Source: a virus
Length of the DNA: 52,534 bases
Strand: one strand, 5' to 3'
Virus record (IMG/VR): IMGVR_UViG_3300025411_000647
Location: 1 to 52,534 of that record
Part shown: in pieces, positions 48,071 to 52,534 of the stretch
How positions within the stretch are numbered: the stretch's first letter is position 1
How the letters are laid out: each line of letters opens with the position of its first letter
The notes under the pieces: generated by a model
The model's database searches: none
Seen by the model: the letters and a program-made list of their open reading frames with translations, nothing else
Told to the model about the DNA's origin: nothing
Made by a program: the position numbers and the translations under genes

Positions 48071-48199
48071 TTACAACGATTCGTATTCATCCTTGCCTAC
48101 ACCACACTCGGGGCAGGTAAAGTCTGCTGGCAAATCTTCCCATACACCTTCTGTTTCCTCATCGTGGACATGACCACATACTACGCATACGTGTTCCAT
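48071..48199 (-). CDS. Rubredoxin
   Basis: 42 aa. MEHVCVVCGHVHDEETEGVW, then LPADFTCPECGVGKDEYE. Iron ligands C5, C8, C29 and C32; CPxCGVGKDxxE is the rubredoxin signature. It is about ten residues shorter than common rubredoxins, missing part of the middle loop. ATG overlaps the rubrerythrin stop (TAATG). It probably passes electrons to the rubrerythrin next to it. Together the two genes look like a rubrerythrin split into its parts. Confidence 0.92.
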   Translation of the reverse strand: MEHVCVVCGHVHDEETEGVWEDLPADFTCPECGVGKDEYESL

Positions 48200-48648
48200 T
48201 ATAGTGCCTCCAAAACTTTCTTGTAAGCAAGAGCGTGACGCTCTTCAACTTTCTTCAAAGCCGCAAAACGTTTTTCTGCTTTTTTAAGCATTTGAACAAA
48301 CTCACTAGCGTGTTCTCTGCTTTCGGCAATTTGAGTTTTGGCTTCTTTAGCTGCCGCATAGTCCCCTTCTTCCATTGCCTTGTCTAAAAATTCAGGATAC
48401 ATTACTGTGAACTCATATGTTTCACCTTCGATGGCTTTTTGTAGGCACTCCTGAGTTGTTGGCTTGCCAATTAGCAATTCTAAATGCCCCCATGCGTGTA
48501 GTAACTCTTGATCAGCAGTGTGTTCAAAATGTTTAGCTACATCCTCAAAGCCTTCTGCTCTTGCCAATTTGGCAAAATAGCGATACTTGATGTGAGCTTG
48601 TGACTCACCGGCAAACGCCGATTCTAAGTTTTTAATTGTGATAGACAT
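48199..48648 (-). CDS. Rubrerythrin-type diiron protein
   Basis: 149 aa from MSITIKNLESAF at 48648 (AAAGGAG ribosome site). Four-helix ferritin-like fold with ligands in FAGESQAH, ADQELLHAWGH (ExxH), GETYEFTV and AESREHASEF (ExxH). Rubrerythrins reduce hydrogen peroxide in the cytoplasm using electrons from rubredoxin. The usual C-terminal rubredoxin domain is not fused but encoded by the next gene. It may protect the many oxygen-sensitive iron-sulphur enzymes of the phage, which is inference. A GTTAAATACTATTA late-like sequence lies upstream. Confidence 0.92.
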   Translation of the reverse strand: MSITIKNLESAFAGESQAHIKYRYFAKLARAEGFEDVAKHFEHTADQELLHAWGHLELLIGKPTTQECLQKAIEGETYEFTVMYPEFLDKAMEEGDYAAAKEAKTQIAESREHASEFVQMLKKAEKRFAALKKVEERHALAYKKVLEAL

Positions 48649-48790
48649 TTTTTTTCTCCTTTGTGTGTGTTGTCTTACTAGTTTTATTGTAATAGTATTT
48701 AACAATAAGATCGAGCATTTTAATTGATTTTTTAATAATTATTTTAATAACGATAATAGAAAAAATCAATAACAATTAGTGGTAAAAAAA

Positions 48791-48804
48791 GGCTCCGAAG
48801 AGCC
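48791..48804. terminator. Bidirectional rho-independent terminator
   Basis: GGCTC-CGAA-GAGCC with T runs on both strands, after the outer-membrane protein gene. The AT-rich 100 bases beyond it carry nothing clear. Confidence 0.88.
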
Positions 48805-48823
48805 TTTTTATTCTAATCTTGGA

Positions 48824-49288
48824 TTAGAATGCGTACTTAACACCGATCAATGCTTGATTGCCAGTTTGGCTGCTAATACGATCTTGTGCCTTAGCATAAC
48901 GATAATCAGCTGTTGCTGAAATCTTTGCTGTAACTGGAATAGTTACACCAGCACCAATAAGACCTTCGTATCCGTTTGGTTGACCATTACGAGAATCAAC
49001 ATAACCGACACCAGCTTTTAGTCCAATGCTTGTAGCACCCAATTTAGCTACTTCGTATGAACCAATTAAGTTGAAGTTATTAGCTTCAACTGAGTTTTTC
49101 TTTTTGAAGTTGTGATCAATTTCAGCTGTTACACCAAATTTACCAAACGATTCACCAACAGTAATACCTGCTGGATTGCTTGTGTGGCTATTTGATTGGA
49201 AAGTTTCCCCGCCGATAATACCAACTTCTACTGCGCTTGCTGAAATAGCTGCTAGAGCTAAGATTGATGCAATTGCGATTTTTTTCAT
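48824..49288 (-). CDS. Outer-membrane beta-barrel protein
   Basis: 154 aa. Signal peptide MKKIAIASILALAAISASA, then alternating strands (FGVTAEIDHNF, NFNLIGSYEV, IGLKAGVGYV, ISATADYRYA) ending ALIGVKYAF with the C-terminal aromatic residue that outer-membrane insertion needs. About eight strands, similar in size to OmpX/Lom/OmpA-barrel proteins. Phage-coded barrels can exclude other phages or alter adhesion. A strong promoter and its own terminator make it a single-gene unit. Confidence 0.85.
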   Translation of the reverse strand: MKKIAIASILALAAISASAVEVGIIGGETFQSNSHTSNPAGITVGESFGKFGVTAEIDHNFKKKNSVEANNFNLIGSYEVAKLGATSIGLKAGVGYVDSRNGQPNGYEGLIGAGVTIPVTAKISATADYRYAKAQDRISSQTGNQALIGVKYAF

Positions 49289-49316
49289 AGTTTACTTCCT
49301 TTTAATATTAAAAAAC

Positions 49317-49332
49317 AATGACTATTGTCATT
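49317..49332. promoter_or_regulatory. Palindrome at transcription start
   Basis: AATGAC-TATT-GTCATT over the predicted start site of the barrel gene. It could be an operator or a 5'-stabilising hairpin. Confidence 0.55.
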
Positions 49333-49337
49333 TGACT

Positions 49338-49366
49338 ATTATATATGTCTGATAACGGATAGTCAA
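49338..49366 (-). promoter_or_regulatory. Sigma70-type promoter of barrel gene
   Basis: TTGACT (49361-49366), 17 bases, TATAAT (49338-49343). Confidence 0.85.
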
Positions 49367-49386
49367 GAAATATTTAACTCAAATTT

Positions 49387-50553
49387 TTAATTACTTAAAT
49401 TAGCTGTTTTCTTAAAAATATAAACACCCTCGCTTTTATACGCATTCTGGGTTTTACCGTTTCCTACTCCTGGCCGTACATTTAACATCATATCAATAGT
49501 TTCTATGTATTTAAAACCCATTTTTTGACTTAATTCTAACCAAGTATCTACAATTTTTGTTTGATCTTTACCGACTTTATAATCTGCTATATTCACAGCA
49601 TAAATGCCATCTTCAGATAACCCTTTATGTATCATACGAAGTGTGGGTTCGACATATTGCTCAAACCATGTTTCTCTATTAGAATAACGGTTCATACATT
49701 GTGTAGGTTCATCGCTATAGATTTCTAAATTAAAATAAGGTGGGCTACTAAATGCGGCATCAAAAAATTCTGGTATAACATTAAAATCTTCACTGCCACA
49801 ATGATGCATTTCGAATTCAGTGCCAACTACATCATTAATCAATTCGCCTAACGCTACTAGCCCGTTATATGTTTTTGTATTAGGATCTATACCAGTATAA
49901 TGATAACGCATACCGCTAGTCATTGCACCCAACATTCGGCCACCGTACCCACTACTAAAATCAAGTACACGGCCGAACATTGTGGGACAAATATATTCCC
50001 AAACGGCTGTGGCATTTAAAGGTTTAAAATTTTGTATTGTGCCACCGCTGACTAATTCTAATGCTCGTCGAATATTAATAGGTAATACAGTTTTATCGCC
50101 TTCGTCCCTATGTTTATAACATAAGTTTATTGCACGACGCAATTTTTTATCGTTATGAAATCTGCTGTCAAGACTTACTGTTTTACTTCCTGCTGTAGTT
50201 GCTTCCTGCATATTTGGAAACCAAAATCTGCTAAGTCCTAAACCAGCTGTATTACCGGTAGGAATTTTTTTATCCTTGATAACTGGACTACGACCTCTAA
50301 GGTTGAGTATCTGTTCTCGGCAACCATCCAGACTATAATATGTAATTGGCAATATATCAATGCCGCGATACAAATCAAAAACATCTTGTTCTATTGCCAA
50401 TTTACCTGCGTCATTTTCCTTAACCCATCGATCCTTGGTGAGTTTCATAAGATCGGGATAAACAGATTCATAACCCGTAGATGAAGGATCAGAAGAAACA
50501 TAGTTCCATTCTAATCCAACATAGTCGAAGTAATCAGTTATCGTCTTGTCCAT
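49387..50553 (-). CDS. DNA methyltransferase (amino-type)
   Basis: 388 aa. VLDFSSGYGGRMLGAM holds the SAM-binding motif I (FxGxG variant) and AAFSSPPYFN holds motif IV SPPY, which points to N4-cytosine or N6-adenine methylation. The order motif I then IV suits the gamma/alpha class. The first 190 residues would contain the target-recognition or extra domain. Overlaps the HNH gene by 20 bases. No matching restriction enzyme except the HNH neighbour. Confidence 0.82.
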   Translation of the reverse strand: MDKTITDYFDYVGLEWNYVSSDPSSTGYESVYPDLMKLTKDRWVKENDAGKLAIEQDVFDLYRGIDILPITYYSLDGCREQILNLRGRSPVIKDKKIPTGNTAGLGLSRFWFPNMQEATTAGSKTVSLDSRFHNDKKLRRAINLCYKHRDEGDKTVLPINIRRALELVSGGTIQNFKPLNATAVWEYICPTMFGRVLDFSSGYGGRMLGAMTSGMRYHYTGIDPNTKTYNGLVALGELINDVVGTEFEMHHCGSEDFNVIPEFFDAAFSSPPYFNLEIYSDEPTQCMNRYSNRETWFEQYVEPTLRMIHKGLSEDGIYAVNIADYKVGKDQTKIVDTWLELSQKMGFKYIETIDMMLNVRPGVGNGKTQNAYKSEGVYIFKKTANLSN

Positions 50554-51010
50554 TAGTACCTTTGCGCCAATCTTCGCTTATAATAGTCTTATCAGAATTA
50601 CAATTCAAGCATAACGATCTGATGTTTTCTTCTGAGTCGTTACCGCCATCTGCTTGCCTAATTTGATGGTCTCCGATAATACGATTACGACAAAGCCTAT
50701 TAAACAAAACAGGGTTATCTGATTCCATTGTAGGATACTTTTGCCTTACTTGTTCTGAAACATCTACACCACAGTCATCACATATCCATTTTCTATGCAA
50801 TGTATGTAGTCGATCAATTTTTCCAGGACCGCCATATTCGACAAGTTTAAGACTGTGATCTCTACATAAGATATCACTACCCGGGCCCTCAAACATGGAC
50901 AGAGGATTTTTACATCCGTCCATGCAACAGATTCGATTTAGTCGAATCTGTTCCTTGAGAACACTTTGACTTTTTAATTTGTCCTTGCTAGGATCTCGTA
51001 ACTTAGTCAT
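50534..51010 (-). CDS. HNH endonuclease-like zinc protein
   Basis: 158 aa. Zinc-type pairs CCMDGC..CRDH and WICDDCG, then the HNH core IIGDHQIRQADGGND..NIRSLCLNCNSDKT. The catalytic His is in GDH, Asn in NxR and the last His is replaced by a CxxC-anchored D/K. It could nick foreign DNA or act in packaging or homing. Lies between the ParB-like and methyltransferase genes. Confidence 0.8.
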   Translation of the reverse strand: MTKLRDPSKDKLKSQSVLKEQIRLNRICCMDGCKNPLSMFEGPGSDILCRDHSLKLVEYGGPGKIDRLHTLHRKWICDDCGVDVSEQVRQKYPTMESDNPVLFNRLCRNRIIGDHQIRQADGGNDSEENIRSLCLNCNSDKTIISEDWRKGTNGQDDN

Positions 51011-51011
51011 A

Positions 51012-52175
51012 TTACCACAAGTCTGCTTTATTAACTACAGTAAAACCATTGTTAGGAACAAACTTAGGAACTTTAAGTTTGGTACTCTTTTTCAGTTGTG
51101 CAATCAAGAATGGAATTCCTGTACGCATTTCTGTTGTAAATCCTCTTACAATGATATCGCCGTTAGCATCAACATCAGTACTACCGTTATTAGCCGACCT
51201 GTACCAATTTTTATAGGCATTTTGTACCTTGTCCCAGAAAGGACTATTAGGACTAAAGTCAGCGGCAAAATTTTGTTTGGTAAAGGCAACAAACTCTAAC
51301 AAGTATGCATCATCTACTTCGATACCTTGCTCGTAGCAAAGATTAAAATATTCATACAACTGTCTAGCTTCCTTAGGTTCTACAGGACGGTCTTCGTTTA
51401 AGAAACTCCAGTACTGTGCAAACATACGAGTAACTTCTGGATGCTTGCGTGTTTTCAAACTTTTACTCATTAGTGTATCAGCAAGCAAGGTAAATGCACC
51501 TGGCTGATCTTCATCACCAAATTTATTGTGTGTTGCAAATAATCCGGCTGCTGAAAGATAGTCATTTTTCAATGCTGTATCTTTCCACTCGTCATCGTCG
51601 GCACCGTCTACCTTGGCACCAAACACCATCTGAATGTACTTGTCGATAAAATCTAATTCTTCTTTAGCATCGCCGTTCAACAAAATAAAGTTACGACGGA
51701 TTTCTAATTTATGTTTAACATTATAAACTACAACTGGCACAAGTGCGTTGGCTGTTTGTTCGCCAAATACTTTTGTAAGTATAATGTAAAGTGAGATTGC
51801 AGTGTGCTGCCCATCCCATGCTATATAGTAGCCAGGTTTACTTTCATCTTCATATACTTGAATAGCCATTGCCATCGTGCTTTTGAAGAATTGCAAAATT
51901 TTCAATACATGACGTAGATTCAAACTACGTTGCATTGTAGTGTCAATTAGGATCTTATCCATAGGGATCATAATTGCTTTACACAATTCAAGATCCGTGA
52001 ATTTCTTCCAATCTGCGTGTCTACGTTTAAATTCATCTACTACCGCTGTTAGCATCGGAGTAAACACAGGTGCAAATTTTAGAGCATCATTTAATCGTTG
52101 TTGTAACGTGATAAAATGACTTTGGTTAGTCAAGTATCGTGAATTAATTTTTTGAGCGTGAGATAATTGAGTCAT
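51012..52175 (-). CDS. ParB-like/DGQH-domain protein
   Basis: 387 aa from MTQLSHAQKINSRYL at 52175; the ATG at 52202 is another possibility. A ParB/Srx-like N-terminal fold is seen in AIMIPMDKILIDTTMQRSL and the active-site-like IAWDGQHTAISLYIIL. The C-terminal half is helical. Family members include ParB nucleases and DndB-like DNA-modification regulators. The gene has a strong promoter and a leader with three hairpins, so it is probably regulated after transcription. Confidence 0.75.
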   Translation of the reverse strand: MTQLSHAQKINSRYLTNQSHFITLQQRLNDALKFAPVFTPMLTAVVDEFKRRHADWKKFTDLELCKAIMIPMDKILIDTTMQRSLNLRHVLKILQFFKSTMAMAIQVYEDESKPGYYIAWDGQHTAISLYIILTKVFGEQTANALVPVVVYNVKHKLEIRRNFILLNGDAKEELDFIDKYIQMVFGAKVDGADDDEWKDTALKNDYLSAAGLFATHNKFGDEDQPGAFTLLADTLMSKSLKTRKHPEVTRMFAQYWSFLNEDRPVEPKEARQLYEYFNLCYEQGIEVDDAYLLEFVAFTKQNFAADFSPNSPFWDKVQNAYKNWYRSANNGSTDVDANGDIIVRGFTTEMRTGIPFLIAQLKKSTKLKVPKFVPNNGFTVVNKADLW

Positions 52176-52196
52176 ACTTCTTTTTTCCTTTGTTGC

Positions 52197-52257
52197 GGGC
52201 ATACTTGCCCTAATTTGCGGTCATACTCGACCATATACACAGCAGAATTACTGTGTA
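52197..52257 (-). promoter_or_regulatory. Three-hairpin leader of ParB-like gene
   Basis: In transcript order: TACACAG..CTGTGTA (52236-52257), GGTC-GAGTAT-GACC (52219-52232) and GGGC-AAGTAT-GCCC (52197-52210). The last two have the same AGTATG loop, each followed by CGCAA, so they look like a tandem protein-binding site. The second covers the upstream ATG 52202. Confidence 0.6.
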
Positions 52258-52264
52258 CAATGTA

Positions 52265-52293
52265 ATTATAATATCTTTGAGTACTCGAGTCAA
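52265..52293 (-). promoter_or_regulatory. Sigma70-type promoter of ParB-like gene
   Basis: TTGACT (52288-52293), 17 bases, TATAAT (52265-52270). Confidence 0.85.
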
Positions 52294-52300
52294 TAAAAAA

Positions 52301-52316
52301 GGCACTCGAAAGTGCC
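52301..52316. terminator. Bidirectional rho-independent terminator
   Basis: GGCACT-CGAA-AGTGCC with T runs on both strands, just after the tmRNA-like gene and before the ParB promoter. Confidence 0.9.
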
Positions 52317-52330
52317 TTTTTGGTTAAGTT

Positions 52331-52534
52331 TGGTGACAAGGATCAACCAATCCTCGCGAGGGCAGTTTCTTAGGCTGCGATTGCAAATTCTGCATCATTA
52401 GCAGAAGCTAATGTTACTGGAACTTGGAAAAACTCGAATGTATTTGCTTTTGCATTTACGTTATTTGCTTGATTTACAGTCATCGCCTACTGTGTTGCCG
52501 TCTCTACTATCTACCCCTGTCGAAACCATGGCAG
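52331..52534 (-). ncRNA. ssrA: tmRNA-like RNA (ssrA), 5' end outside window
   Basis: The minus strand holds the tmRNA 5' hallmark TGGTTTCGAC (52519-52528). It is followed by a reading frame that ends GCTAATGATGCAGAATTTGC.. = ANDAEFAIAA and TAA at 52370; the last ten codons fit the normal degradation tag (E. coli ANDENYALAA). The frame is open upstream to GCA at 52468, so the tag could be 10, 27 or 32 residues long depending on the resume codon. A CCA end is at 52331 after an AGGAT..ATCCT stem. The 3' part is much shorter than usual (about 40 bases after the stop, no room for pseudoknots 2-4), and the T loop is not standard. The terminator follows directly. Confidence 0.7.

Noticed and set aside
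1-52534. CRISPR array, insertion sequence or integrase
   Set aside because: No regularly spaced repeats, transposase motifs or terminal inverted repeats were found.

Overview
The window looks like a piece of the genome of a large T4-superfamily-like tailed phage (AT-rich, compact, genes overlapping by ATGA/TAATG junctions) that infects a Gram-negative host. The evidence is a tail-fibre type gene with an MTD-like N-terminus, T4-late-type TATAAATA boxes, strong sigma70-type promoters with an invariant 17-base spacer, a large tRNA array, a ParB-like protein, an HNH nuclease, a DNA methyltransferase, several lipoproteins and an outer-membrane barrel. A freshwater betaproteobacterial host is only a guess, from the entericidin-like lipoprotein and the ANDAEFAIAA-like end of the tmRNA tag.

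Layout. 1-7661 (minus strand): small accessory genes, including three or four lipoproteins, a phosphoesterase, two zincin-like proteins, an AbrB-like protein and a full-length translation initiation factor IF-1. 7690-7800: a tRNA-like RNA. 7821-34702: an unbroken metabolic island in alternating operons with ten radical SAM proteins, nine 2-oxoglutarate/Fe(II) oxygenase-like proteins, two SGNH hydrolases, a PLP enzyme, an acyl/aminoacyl-adenylating enzyme, a QueC-like PP-loop ATPase, a methyltransferase-like protein and a possible nitroreductase. 34751-37352: tail protein, a second phosphoesterase, small genes. 37443-47414: 27 tRNA genes covering all 20 amino acids, interleaved with nine more oxygenase-like genes, a parvulin, an RNA polymerase omega homologue and several structured RNAs. 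47480-48199: structured RNA, a 49-aa gene with its own promoters and terminator, rubredoxin. 48199-52534: rubrerythrin, outer-membrane protein, DNA methyltransferase, HNH protein, ParB-like protein and, running off the end, a tmRNA-like gene.

How it may work together. Two themes stand out. The first is host gene-expression takeover: IF-1, omega, a complete tRNA repertoire and tmRNA, all in one phage. The second is the radical SAM/2OG oxygenase island. Its tightly coupled genes look like a biosynthetic or macromolecule-modifying pathway: activation by the ANL and PP-loop enzymes, C-H chemistry by radical SAM and Fe(II) enzymes, amino transfer by the PLP enzyme, ester chemistry by the SGNH proteins. 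No precursor peptide gene was found, so the substrate (tail protein, host surface, DNA or a small molecule) is unknown. Functions are assigned from motifs read by eye; no database search was possible.
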